Shown here: piece by piece, positions 46,843 to 58,651 of the stretch
Position numbering within the stretch: the stretch's first letter is position 1
Layout: every line of letters begins with the position of its first letter
Source of the DNA: Luzula sylvatica
Lineage: Eukaryota; Streptophyta; Magnoliopsida; Poales; Juncaceae
Assembly (NCBI GenBank): GCA_946800325.1
Contig: OX326959.1
Location: 50,536,784-50,600,783, forward strand
Direction of reading: 5' to 3'
DNA: 64,000 nt
Translations under genes and position numbers: made by a program
Notes under the pieces: generated by a model
The model's input: only the letters and a program-made list of their open reading frames with translations
What the model was told of the DNA's origin: nothing
Database searches by the model: none

Positions 46843-46851
46843 TATAATAAA

Positions 46852-47122
46852 GAGGAATTCTACTATGCCCCCTCATTTCCCCTACAATATCATGATGAGT
46901 CACCAAATCATGATTAACCCACTAATTATCTCTATCAATTCACGATTAATCAATATATATTAACTTTTGAATATTCTTAATTAATCTTTAATTGGTAGGG
47001 ACCTTAATTACATATTAATTTTTTATAATTATGAATTAATTTTTAATTCACTTTGCTAATTGAGGTGTTAATTAGTGTGGGGGAAATATGGGGGGAATGA
47101 GGAGGAAAAGTAGAATATTCCT
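46852..47122. mobile_element. MULE-type MITE
   Basis: The ends GAGGAATTCTACTATGCCCC and, inverted, GGAATATTCTACTTTTCCTCC pair with further CCCC/TTTCCCC blocks. Flanking 9-mers TATAATAAA (46843-46851) and TATATTAAA (47123-47131) match at eight of nine positions. Its end closely follows GGGTAATTTTACCGTGCCCC of the 12.7-kb MULE. Confidence 0.82.
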
Positions 47123-47131
47123 ATATTAAAT

Positions 47132-47454
47132 AATTGGTGTTTTTTCAAACTAAAACCATATTTGCTAACTTAATACAAAAATATTTTTTGTATATTTGAA
47201 AAGTAACCGGATTTGAGATCCCGTCTATTTTCAAAATATGGGGATCCGAGATCCGTTCACTTTTTAATCTCTATTTAGTTCAATTGAATTTAGATTGAAC
47301 CATAATAAATATTAAAACGTGATCAAATTTAACAAATATAAAATACATAAGAGATAAGAGATTTGTGACCTCGTTTTTTTGTAAGGAGTTTGAGAACTCG
47401 TCAGTCAACAGGTAGAACCGTAGAACCATCAATTAAAAAGTAAAATTTAAGAGA
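47132..47454. other. AT-rich spacer
   Basis: No gene. Contains two GGGATCCGAGATC-like repeats (about 47205-47260). Confidence 0.35.
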
Positions 47455-47483
47455 CTAGGAAAATAGTCCGCGCTTCGCAGCGG
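47455..47483 (-). mobile_element. Possible Helitron 3' terminus (minus strand)
   Basis: On the minus strand a short GC hairpin (CCGCTGCGAAGCGCGG) is followed by ACTATTTTC, CTAG and host T. A caution: the flanking AATTAAAAAGTAAAATTTAAG recurs in diverged form at about 50248 with the CTAG position inside the shared sequence, which weakens the boundary. Confidence 0.5.
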
Positions 47484-50321
47484 ATTTTTATCATGTAATA
47501 ATTTGTAATTTTCATTTATTTGTTGTTTATTTTCTTGGTGATCAAAACAAAAACAACATAATCAAAGAATATTGATGTAAATAAAAGTAAAACAAAATAA
47601 AGGATGAGAACACATATTTAATTGATAAAATAACTAACATATATTATTTAACATGCTTACAAACCAACGTATCACAACAAAACACAAAACAAACCAAATT
47701 GTATCTACTAAATTGAATTTATAATTAAATCTCAGAACAAATATTCAAGACTACCCCCAAAACTTCAAAATTTCACATATGCCCCTCGGAAACGAGAAAT
47801 ATCATAAATAACCCTACTAAGGAAGTACATATTCTGTATAGCTCTACAAAACTTTAAGACATCACATATGTCCCTTTCAAAATGACAAATATCATGAATA
47901 CCTAGAATGATATGTATACCACTGCAAAACATAATACATATCAATGCATGCCCTACAAAGTACATACTTCCAACAAAGATCATAAAGTAAGTTTACGAAA
48001 TGTGCTTTATATATTTGAATTGGACCTCAGCTTGATGTACTTGGATTTGAATTGGAGCTCAACTCGAACATAATGCATATGACTTGGTTTTTTGGAGATT
48101 CGTCCAGAAACTTTTGCGGGTTCATTTTTCTTAGTGATTAGTCGCGTTCGAGGAGTTCGTTATTATTTTCCCCTTTTCGAACCACTTTGTAAATGTCGCA
48201 CACTCCCAATTATGCACCCAATTGATAGGTATTCTTTCGCGTCCATTTCAATCATCCGAACTATACAAATTTTCATCATTTTAATATACTACAATTTGAA
48301 TCAATTTAAGTTTGATTTGAGGTATATGAAAAAAACCTAATAAGATATATGAATCAATCTAAAAAGATCAAACTCGAATTAAACTCATATTTTCTGTAGG
48401 ATTCAATCAGAACTCGATCCTCGAAAAAATGTTTGATAGTAACTCGATCCTCCCATTTCAATCACCTTCATTTCTCCCGCGTTTGAGTAACTCGAATTTA
48501 TAAATAGATGACCTTTCATTTGATATTCATAAGGACGTGAGGTTTGTAGCATGCTTTCGATCCAAGCCATGGTGATTGGCACAAAAGATGGGCTCGAGGG
48601 GATGCGAGATCCCTCACGAGAACCATTTCCTTATCCTCGAATCCAAACCAAATCAACGACGTAAACCAAGAGGACGTACGCTACCCCGTCTTTCTACATA
48701 AAATATGAAACTATTTTAATGACCTTATAATATCTGAAATTATCATATATATACAATTACAAAATGTAATATTGAAACTAAATCAATACCTTTCACACAC
48801 AAAGAAGAAATCAATTTTCATAACAGTGCAAGTCCTAACTGTCGAAAAACAATACTCTGTTGACTTACATAAAAATTTCAGATAAGTAGTAAAGTGAAAA
48901 CAAAGAAGAAATAAAAGAGAAAAGAAGAACTTACACAAAAGATTCTCTCAAATTCATCGCAGATAAACACCAAAAAAGAACGACACTGTAAATATAACAA
49001 AGGAATTTACTCAAAAAAAAAAAAATATAACGAACGAACAAACAAAAGAAATGAAATTATTTACCTGAAATTGGGCCAATTGTTGGGATAAACACACGAA
49101 TAAGGAACTATTCGATGAACAATTTCGTAAATTGATACACTCTTCTAATTCTGGCCTTCTCTATAATTATATTGTTTTAATTTGAGAATTACCAATCGAA
49201 ATAAGTAAAATAGTTCGAAGAAACACCATTTCTAATTAAATGGTGCCGTACCTCTTCCAAGAGCAATTCGTCTGTATTTTCGTTTAAAAATAATCTTCTT
49301 GATGGAGCCATGCGTATCTTTTTTTCTTGGGAACATTTTCTTAACCTAATATAGAAATAAAATATTTAAATGTAAGACAAGTAATATTATGATTAATATA
49401 TCTTTTTTGTTAATTTGTACCAACCGAAGTGATATTATGGATTAATATTATGGATATAGGGTACTGCGGCACAAGGAGAAGGTTATTTTCCGGTTCTCTT
49501 CGCCATTGGCAGAGTGAGCTTTCACCGTTGGCAATTCATCGAACAATTGACATGCACCAAGTGAGGTGATTTAGAACAAATAAAAATCAGTTTAAGAAGA
49601 TAAGGAAAAACCCGTTTTGAAAACGATTGGTGAATGTGGCTCTCTCTGACGGATAACTTCGTCTCCCTATCCATTACCACACAGCAACATCATTGATTTT
49701 GCGAAAATGATGCCCCCACGGATAGCTTAATCTCCCAATCCATTACGAAGAGAGAGGCGGCAAACTTCACAGAAGCGAAGACGAGGCTCGGCGGCAAGCG
49801 AGGACAGACGGCACACCAGGCGATACGGTGGCTGCCTTACCATGGTTGCGGCCCTCTTTCTCCCTCTTGCTCCCTCGCTCCCTCTTGCTGTGTGCCCGCC
49901 TCTCTCCATCTTGCCTCTTTCTTTGTCGTGAAAACCTAATTTGCTCAGCCAGGTGTCCGTGGAAGCATTAAGAAAAGGATAGAGAGGTGTGGTTCACGTT
50001 CTGGGTATGGGTTGCCATGTGGATCCGCATGAACTCTGAGAAGTATGGTAGAAAGCATGGTTGCCCATGTATTATTTTTGACTATTTGTTCTATTTTTAA
50101 CATTAGCAGTAATCGGATAGCAGTAAAAAAATCAAGCATACGGGATAGCAGTAAAAGATGGACGTGACCTCTTGTGTGGGTGAAAATGTGGGGTAAATTT
50201 AATGGGAGGAGTTAATTTGACATCTTGTTAGACAATAGATAAATCATCAATTAAAAAATAAAATCGAAGGGATTGGAGATACTTTCAATTTCCTTCTCCA
50301 TCTAAAATTACTCTTTACACT
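47484..50321. other. Unassigned region, AT-rich with one GC-rich patch
   Basis: Two copies of a unit of about 90 bp (CACATATGYCCCT...AAATATCAT) lie at 47758 and 47847. A patch at 49620-49930 is GC-richer, with a 60-codon Arg-rich minus-strand frame (49727-49909) of no known family. An ATG at 48569 opens MVIGTKDGLEGMRDPSREP on the plus strand, a short frame I do not recognise. Possibly host fragments carried in a Helitron ending at 47455, which is inference. Confidence 0.3.
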
Positions 50322-50330
50322 TTTCAACTA

Positions 50331-51153
50331 GGGTAATTTTACCGTGCCCCCGAAACTCACTCCGCCCTTGACGATGGAATCACGCTGACGTAATGCGTTA
50401 ATCCGCTGGTACGCACGAGTGAAACACGTGACTATCGTTAATCTTGCGTCCTCCTTCATAAACCGCTTCATTAATCATTAACCCAAGGATCACGGCACGA
50501 GGTTCTTAGCATGTTCCCCTGCTGGTCGTACTTGTGGCTTGTAGTCATTAATACAAAAGTCCGTACCTACACGCTCTCTGTGATGATGGGATTCTTAGCC
50601 ATGATTATCATCTTCGCCACTTCCCTATGTTTTTACCCATTCTTGTTCAATAAGCCATAAGAGCTTTTTCACCCCTAAACCTAAATCTTGCGAGGTTCTC
50701 GTCCGAGACCTAATCCTCCAATTGTTCGGCTTTTACGACTCAATTTATTGGTACGTTCATCCTGGTTTTTAGTTTTAAATGTATGTTTCTCCATTTATTT
50801 TCAAAGAGAACACCATTAATGCTTTATTTCTCCATAAATGCATTAATTCTTCCCCATTAATGCTTTTCTGCTCAATAAATGACGATTCTTCGTCATTAAT
50901 GAACTGAGGTCAATTATATACATAATAATCTAAAGCAGCAATAATTTATTACACCACATTTTATATACTCTTTCACACATTTTAATTGGGATCTTCACTG
51001 AAATTTCCCTATTTATCTCACATTTTTTAGTAAACACCTTGAACTACCTAATTTGTACAAAATTACTCAATTCGATGATTCAACATCCAAAATCGCCTGA
51101 AATTACAACACGTACATTTCTGACAGGATTATTGCACATATATTATCATTTAA
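50331..51153. other. MULE 5' non-coding region
   Basis: Terminal repeat followed by sequence with recurrent MCATTAATGMWT motifs (50820-50910). Probably the transposase promoter; no gene is seen. Confidence 0.4.
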
Positions 51154-53546
51154 ATGGAAAAATTAATTTCTAAATATAATATTTTCAGGCATCCATCATG
51201 GATTTCACCGTGCCCAATGAATGTAATAACGATTCCAACCAACCCCCCCCCCCCCCCCCCCCCCCTCTCCAATAACAATGGGAAAAAACCAACTATGTCT
51301 GACGCAGACCCGATCATACTTCCTGAGCTTGGTATGACTTTCAAGGATCGAGATGAAGCATACGCATTCTACAAGTTGTTTGCACTACGTACTGGTTTTT
51401 TCCCTCAGCGTCGTTCCCTATATAGACTGAATGGCAATGTCTACAAAGCGACCTTTGCCTGCAGCCGTGGACGCAAGGCATTATCTGAAGAAGATGACAA
51501 CCCAAATAACGCACTCCCAAAGCTCACCCCGCCTCCTGGCTTTGAGGACAGAAAACGCGGTGAGCACCGCACTAATTGCCAGGCCCACATGGTCCTTACT
51601 AATCCTGTACTTAATGTCCAATGGGGTATTAACAAGCTTGTCCTCGACCACAACCACGAGCTCAACCCTCGCAGTGTTGGTTTTTTTAAGTGTCATCGTC
51701 ATCTACCAGAATTCGTCAAAGCTCAATTGGCCATAAACGATGCTGCTGGGATGCCTCAGCATCAATCCATCAAGTCAGTTTTTGCACAGTCTGGTGGCGT
51801 CAACAATTCCTCTTTCAATCAAAGGGACTGCTACAACCATGTCCAGTCCATATGTGCTTTGCACTTGAAAGATGGAGATTCCAATTCACTAATGCGTTAT
51901 TTCCAGTTACGGCAGCTCAATTCCCCTTCTTTCTTTTACCGGTGCTCATATGATTTGGAAGGACGTGTTTCCTGCATTCTCTGGATTCATGGACGCGCTC
52001 GCGCTGCTTACCGCTACTTTGGTGACATTATTACATTCGACACAACATACCTCACCAATAAGTAAGTATACTTATTCATAGTAATTAATAGTTTCTGACT
52101 TACGGTTAGCAGTCAATACAATTAATCACTTATACAATTTTAAACTCACAGATACGAGATGCCCTTCGCCCCGTTTGTCGGCGTAAACCATCACAGCCAA
52201 TCAACTCTCTTGGGTTGTGCACTCCTCAGCAACGAGACGACTGAAACCTACATTTGGGTCCTCAATTGCTGGTTGGAGTCCATGGGAGCCGTTGCACCAA
52301 GGGGAATTATAACTGACCAATGCCAAGCTATAGGCAAAGCAGTTGAAGTTGTTTTCCTGAACACTCGTCATCGACTTCGTTTATGGCACATTGCAAAAAA
52401 AAATCGCAGAAATGTGGAACAGGCAATGCTGGTCGCGAACTGCTAGCCCGAGTACGTGAGCTTGTTTACTCCTCGCAGACTATTTCTGAATTCGACAATG
52501 GATGGATGCAAATCACTGATTCAATCCCGCCATCCAATACCAAGCGTGATTGGTTTGAATACATGTATGGCATCCGTCACAAGTGGGTCCCTATTTACAC
52601 TCACGAAAACGTTTGGGCTGGTATGCAAACAACTCAAAGGAGCGAGAGCATCAATTCTTTCTTTGATGGCTTTGTTAACTCAACCACCAACCTAACCACC
52701 TTTGTCGAGAGGTATGAAGAAGCTTTGCGTTCTCGCTGGCACAAAGAAAGTCAGGAGAACTTCAATGATTTCAAGACTCGCCCCAAATTGATTTCTGCTC
52801 ATTTCTACGAAAAGCAGTTTGCAATGGCCTACACACGCATTGTATTCTACCTTTTCCATAAACAGATTCAGCAATTGCTAAATGTCCACTCCGAATTGAT
52901 CTCTAATGACGGTACCGAATCCGTTTTTTCAATTTACGATAATAACCACGTTGCCAGAGAGGTATGTGTTAACAACGAGACAAAGATTTTCAGCTGCCCT
53001 TACAACATGTTTGCTTATCGCGGTATTGTTTGCTGCCGTGCACTATGCGCCTTTCATCACATGGGAGTTGATAACCTCCCCACTGTCTTGTTTCTCGATC
53101 GCTGGCGAAAGGACCTACTTCACACATATACAACCTTAGGTGTTCCGGCACCTATAACTTACCGTAATCTCGATAGCTACGACTCATTGTACACTTCTGC
53201 ACACGCAATTCTTCTCAGTCTGATTGAGACTGCTGCTCCGCATTCTGAACTTCATCCTCATATAATTGTGTGTTTGGAAGCATTACTTACTGATTGTCGT
53301 TAGCGTGGAGAAGTCCCCCCTGTCGAGATTGAAGCACCTACAGTGGTACCCAACCCGCCTCAACACCCTTCGGTCCATGATCCACTTACTGTAACTAGGG
53401 TTGGTAGGCCTCGCAACAAACCTATCAGGTCATCCAGTGAGATTGCTTCCCTTTCTGTAAAACGTTATAAGCTGACCCCTCGCAGTCAAACGCCTTTCAT
53501 GCCAACCAACCCATTTGAGGTATTTCTCCATGCCTCCACAAAATAA
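51154..53546 (+). pseudogene. FAR1/FHY3-type (Jittery-like) MULE transposase, decayed
   Basis: Related to MULE transposases from which the FAR1/FHY3 transcription factors arose. The FAR1 zinc-finger domain comes first (ELGMTFKDRDEAYAFYKLF, FACSRG, TNCQAHM, LDHNHEL). Then the MULE catalytic core: ITFDTTYLTNK, GIITDQ, and TTQRSESINSFFDGF with the Glu. A SWIM-like finger follows (FSCPYNMF...GIVCCRALCAFHHMGVDN), ending with GRPRNKPI. One intron (52062-52151) is GT-AG with matching codon halves. Two lesions: the frame shifts in an A9 run at about 52395-52403, and an in-frame TAG lies at 53301; the same frame then continues to 53546. The homopolymer shift could be a sequencing error, the stop less likely so. 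A 23-base C run near the start encodes poly-Pro; the true start may be the ATG at 51295. Confidence 0.88.
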
Positions 53547-54941
53547 TCTATTACACAACGTTAGCTCGAACTGTTATTTCCTAACACTAATTTAAAATTG
53601 CCAATACAAACACTAATGCGGGTTACCCCTCAAGACGGATTGCGAAGCTTTCAGGTACGTGATGACTTGGCCAACATGACTCACACCGGGCTCTTGATGT
53701 TCATGCACAATATGTCCCAGCTTCAAGAAGACGGAGTTGTTCTCACTGAAATGTAGGACATAATTACCTGCCTGACCTTTTGATTTTACGATGCCATCTC
53801 TTCCCACTAATTCGCGGCCTTCATTTTGCTTTTCAGTTTCTTTATGTTTTATGCATGTATTAATCACGCCTATATGCGACAACTTAATTCTGTTTGGACT
53901 ATGTACTGCTTATTTACTTCCTCAAATTGATGGTTAATTTAACTGTTAATACAATTTCTTAATTTCCTAAATTAGGTTTACAATTAGGTTTATAAGTCCT
54001 CAAATATTCTTCCAAATTTATGGGTAATTGCACACTATGTACTGCCTGTATTATTCACTTTCATAATGTCAATCCAATTAATTGTTAATGCATCTCTATT
54101 AATCAGGAATTAATGGTTAATTGGAGCTATTCGTTTCGATCAACCCTTTTGATCAGGAATTACTGGTTTGATCGTTACATATATGGTGTTGTGGGATATG
54201 AGGGAGTCTACAATTTAAATTTCTTAATTAGGTTGTAAGTATGTTTGGACTAATTTAAAACATGGTTAATCCAATTCGTCAATCCATAAGCCCATGTTGA
54301 ACTAATGGCCCATTACCGTCTCATTCCCCCACTAAGGCCTACAAATTTGCAAGGCCCAACACTAACGCAAACACCATTACAGCTTTCCATTAACCACTGC
54401 TCTATGACATGTTACACTCGGACCACACATTTAATACATAAGCCAACTCCACTCGCACAACTTTGAATTCACAGTTAATTAAGAAAATTCTCATTGTGTC
54501 ACTTTCTATTGGGTCCCCTGGCCCATGTTCTTTTCATTTATGAATAAAACCATAACCATTATGCTATTATCGAAGGAACGACTTTCAATATGTACATAAT
54601 TGAATTCAAATATTTCTATTCCTTATTCGATGTAATAAATATGAAAGTTCTTAGTTTATATAACAACTTTTTTGAACGCACCAATATGGCATCATGGACA
54701 ATCACAATTAATCTTACTATATATTGTACCTATTAATGTCTTTTCCTATTCACTACCGCCTATTCCCCATACCACCCATCACTTCGCCGCGCCCCTACCC
54801 AAACAAAACATCTTTTCCCCGCGCTTGGCAAATTCACTCCACAACCCTACCTCTAATTCTAAACCCTAACATTTCACTTCTTCGTTCGCACTCTGCATTC
54901 CCAGTCAATCCTTCGCCCCCGATCCGCCCAATTGTTCACTA
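53547..54941. other. MULE spacer between the two genes
   Basis: AT-rich with no clear gene. An 89-codon minus-strand frame (53613-53882) has no domain. 54700-54940 is C/T-rich (CCCTACC, CCCC) and precedes the Ulp1-like gene's start, consistent with its promoter and leader. Confidence 0.4.
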
Positions 54942-55077
54942 ATGGGACGTCGCAAAGCTACTCCGGGGTCCAGCTGCACTATGAGCAAACAGTGTTACCC
55001 TACCAGGTTTTTAGCTTTCTTTTCTTCTACAATTAAAGCTGGCATGGTAGGAGAGTACAAGAACCAATTGGACCGGT

Positions 55078-57261
55078 CACTACAACAGATTGGAGTATCA
55101 GTGACGGTAAAAACCGTCGCTAAAAGTCCAAAAAACCGTCGCTAAAAGTATTACCGACGGCCAACCGTCGCTAAAAAACCGTCGCTAAAAGTGGCGTCGC
55201 TGATGCCACTTTCACCGACGGTAATACATCTCCGACGGCCCGTCGCTGAAGCTATCACCGACCGCCCGTCACTGATTCCACTTTCAGCGACGGCCCGTCA
55301 CTGAAGCCACTTTCACCGACGGCCCGTCGCTGAAAGTCTGTATTAAATTCTGTTAATTTTTATAATTAATAAATTCAATTATTATTAATAAATATCATTA
55401 TATATATATATATTTAGTTAATACATATTTCATACATGTTATATGTTAAATATACTTAATTAAAAATTATATTAATTTTGACACTATATATTTAATAATA
55501 TATAATAAGTACAAATTATCTACGGAATTACTACAAATGATAATTATAATTATAATTATACTCGTAATCATATTAATTTTCATACAAAATCCATACCAAA
55601 TTAACACAATCCCAAATTAAAACAAATCGAAAACAATACACAAATAAAAAAAATCCTAAACTCGACAATCCCAAATTAACAATCCTAAACACGACACAAT
55701 CCTAAAATCAAAAAAAATCGACAATCCTCTGGTACCCGCCTCCTCAGCCTCTGGTACGCGCCTCCTCAGCCTTCACCACTGGTACGCGCCTCCTCAGCCT
55801 TCGTCACTTGTACGCGCCTCCGATTTCCCCTGCTACTGGACGCCTCCATTTATTTTGAACCCTCATGGGCATCGCGTCTCGAACCCTCACTGCTACTGGA
55901 CGCCTCCGATTTCCCCTGCTACTGGACGTCATCAAAACAAGCTGCAAAATAACACAATAAAATTACATATTAATTAAAAATATTATTTTCTGAAAATAAA
56001 AAATTAAACATAATAGAAAAATATAATAAAATTAATATACTAATAATTTCAGAAATTAAAAATATATTGTAAAATAATTTTTTATTTTTTTTCAATTTAA
56101 AAATTAAAAATAATAGATAAAAATTTTCCTAAAAAAAACTTCTTTCCTCAAAATAAAAAACTTATTTCAAAAAATAATATACTAATATTATTAAAACCAT
56201 TTTTTTATAAAAATCATAAAAAAAAAACCCATTTAAAAATCATATCTTTTCCTAAAAATTAAAAATAATATACTAATATTTCAAAAAATAAAAATATATT
56301 ATAAAAACCATTTTTTTTACAAAGAAAACTTATTTCCTCAAAATATATTTTCTGAAAATTTTCTAAAACCCATTTAAAAAATATATATTTAACCTAATTA
56401 CACCCTAATTTAAAATGATAATATACATTTAAATTACCCTAATTAAACCCTAATTTAAAATTATACTAAAATATAATTTAAATATACACAAATTATACTA
56501 AAATTATACTAAATTATACTAAATTAACAAAAAGAAATCAACTTACAGGGGGCTGTGGAGAAGAGGGGGAGAGGGGCTGTGAAGAGGGGAAGAGGGGCGT
56601 CGGAGGCGAAGAGGGGCGTCGGAGCGAAGAGGGGAAGATGGGCTGTGAAGAGGGGAAGAGGGGCGTCGGAGGCGAAGAGGGGGCATCGGAGCGAAGAGGG
56701 GCGTCGGAGCGAACAGGGGAAGAGGGGCTGTGAAGAGGGGAAGAGGGGCGTCGGAGGCGAAGAGGAGAAGAGGCGAATTTAGGTTTAGGGTTAGAGAGAG
56801 AGGAGGAGGCCAGCGGGGTATATAAGAAAGTGTATACAACATCACCGACGGGCCGTCGGAAGGGTATTAGCGACGGCTCTATTAGCGACGGGCCGTAGGA
56901 GAAGAGCATTAGCGACGGTTTCGCGTAACGACGGGCCGACGGAGAATTTTTGAAAATTTGGCGGTTTTTTTGAAAATGTAGCGTAACCTTTCTGCGACGG
57001 GGATTCTTTCACCGATGGGCCGTAGGAAGGGTATTAGCGACGGGGCTAGCATCACTGACGGGCCGTCGCAGACTATTAGCGACGGTTTCGAAGTTTAGCG
57101 ACGGGCCGACGGAAAAATTTGAACATCACCGACGGGCCGTTGCTAATAAAACCGTCGGTAATGCTCTTCTGCGACGGGCCGTCGCAGAAAGGTTGTTTTA
57201 TTTGCGACTGGCCGCCGCTGATGGCATACCCCCGTCGCTAATACTCCCATCTGTTGTAGTG
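55078..57261. mobile_element. Non-autonomous CACTA element
   Basis: Ends CACTACAACAGATTGGAGTA and, inverted, CACTACAACAGATGGGAGTA, with a 3-bp duplication GGT (55075-55077 and 57262-57264). Dense subterminal repeats of ACCGTCGCTAA/GCGACGG lie at both ends (55100-55345 and 56840-57240). No transposase. A GAGGGGAAGAGGGGCGTCGG minisatellite lies at 56560-56765 and gives spurious long frames on both strands. Removing the element restores the reading frame of the Ulp1-like gene. Confidence 0.95.
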
Positions 57262-58016
57262 GGTGGCCTTTCCGCCACCTGTTAATGCTCCCCCAAATCG
57301 ACCTCCAAAGGAACTTCATTACTGACTTGATGAGGAACTGGTCCCAATCGGACAACGCATTCGCAATTGGGGGCAAGATTATACGTCCAACTGGGAGAGA
57401 CATCAGCCTTGTAATGGGTCTCCGAGCAGATGGCAAGCCAGTATCTGTAGGGATCAAAACACAAGTCTATCGATCATCTCAATTGGTTGCTAAGTTCTTC
57501 AAAGATACGAAACATATAAATTTTAAAGATTTTGAGGATGTAATTACGTATCAGTTGGTTTCAACGGAGAAAACGGCAACGCCGGCTGAGTTTATTTCAA
57601 TTATGACCATGTACTTCTCGACGACCCTTTTCTCAATGACAATGCCCACTGCCCCCATGCAGTTCTGGGAGTACGTCGAGGACTCCACAAAACTGTGGGA
57701 TTATGCATGGGGAGTTGCCGTTTTTGATTTCCTAGTTCGCCAGTTACCAGACATCGGATACAAAGCTGCAAACGAGATTGACTCAAATCCTAGCTTCGCC
57801 GGTTGCCCCTTTGCATTACTAGTATGTCCACATTAACCATCTAGAAAATTTCAAATATATAACTTGTGGATTTTAATCGATTTTCCAATTTCATGTATGG
57901 TTTTATGAGCGTACAAATCCCCAACATCTTAAACAGGAACCCTTTCGCCTACCTCGTGTCCTCAATTGGAAGTACGAAGCTAATTGCGACCGTCACACGT
58001 TAACCACTCACCTCTC

Positions 58017-58651
58017 TGAAAGAAAATATGGCTTAAGAATTAACTTGGAAGAATTTATATAAATAGGCAATTCTGCAATCAGAATTAGGTTCGTTCGAAC
58101 GAACTACATGAGTGCGTTCGAACGGACTTATTCGTGACAGTCAGATTTGGGTTAGTTCGAACGAACTACTTAAGTGCGTTCGAACGAACTGGGTTCGTTC
58201 GAACGAACTATTTAGGTGCGTTCGAACTGACTTATTTCTTATATATATATAATTCTGATTTCGTTTTAACCTAAGCTAATTTCGAGTTTTAGGGTTTTGA
58301 GCCGCCGTTTCTCTTTCCTTCTTCCACAGAATTTTAGATTAGATCTAAAGAGATTGAGAGGGAGATTTGAGCAAAGATCTTGAGAGAATCGATCGTGACG
58401 GCGACTAGAACGACGTTGGCGATTCCGATCAGACGAAATCGAGGTGGACACGAGTAGAGGGATTGCACGAGCACTCCTTGGAGAAGGTTCACGGATTTAG
58501 AGAAGAAATCGACACGTACTAACTTGTACGAGGTAATTTTCTCCAACTCTTCCTTTTTGGGTGGTTTTAGAGCGTGATCCCGGTAGAATTAGGTTACGCA
58601 TGCGAAACTAATTCCGTTGCACACTTTGATAAACGTGTGCGTAACCCTACA
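58017..58651 (+). mobile_element. Solo LTR in the Ulp1-like gene
   Basis: Starts TGAAAGAAAATATGG and ends GTAACCCTACA, flanked by a 5-bp duplication CTCTC (58012-58016 and 58652-58656). Removing it joins the exon in frame as ...TLTTHLS|SLSEDQIND. It has palindromic TTCGAAC repeats near the start, TATATATATA at about 58243 and a leader-like 3' half ending near a GTACGAG/GTAATTTTC segment. No coding sequence, so only an LTR remains. Confidence 0.82.
58088..58235. repeat. Palindromic GTTCGTTCGAACGAAC repeats
   Basis: Within the solo LTR, two kinds of unit alternate: GTTCGTTCGAACGAACTA and GTGCGTTCGAACGRAC, six TTCGAAC centres in all. Every unit is a near-perfect inverted repeat. Confidence 0.9.

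Noticed and set aside
47412..50279. Helitron with 5' end TCTCCAATCC at about 50279 (minus strand)
   Set aside because: The boundary is supported only by TC after A, and the sequence near both ends is a diverged direct repeat, so the pairing is not convincing.
56538..56909. Ser/Pro-rich open frame of 123 codons
   Set aside because: It is a translation of the GAGGGGAAGAGGGGCGTCGG minisatellite within the CACTA element; other frames are equally open.
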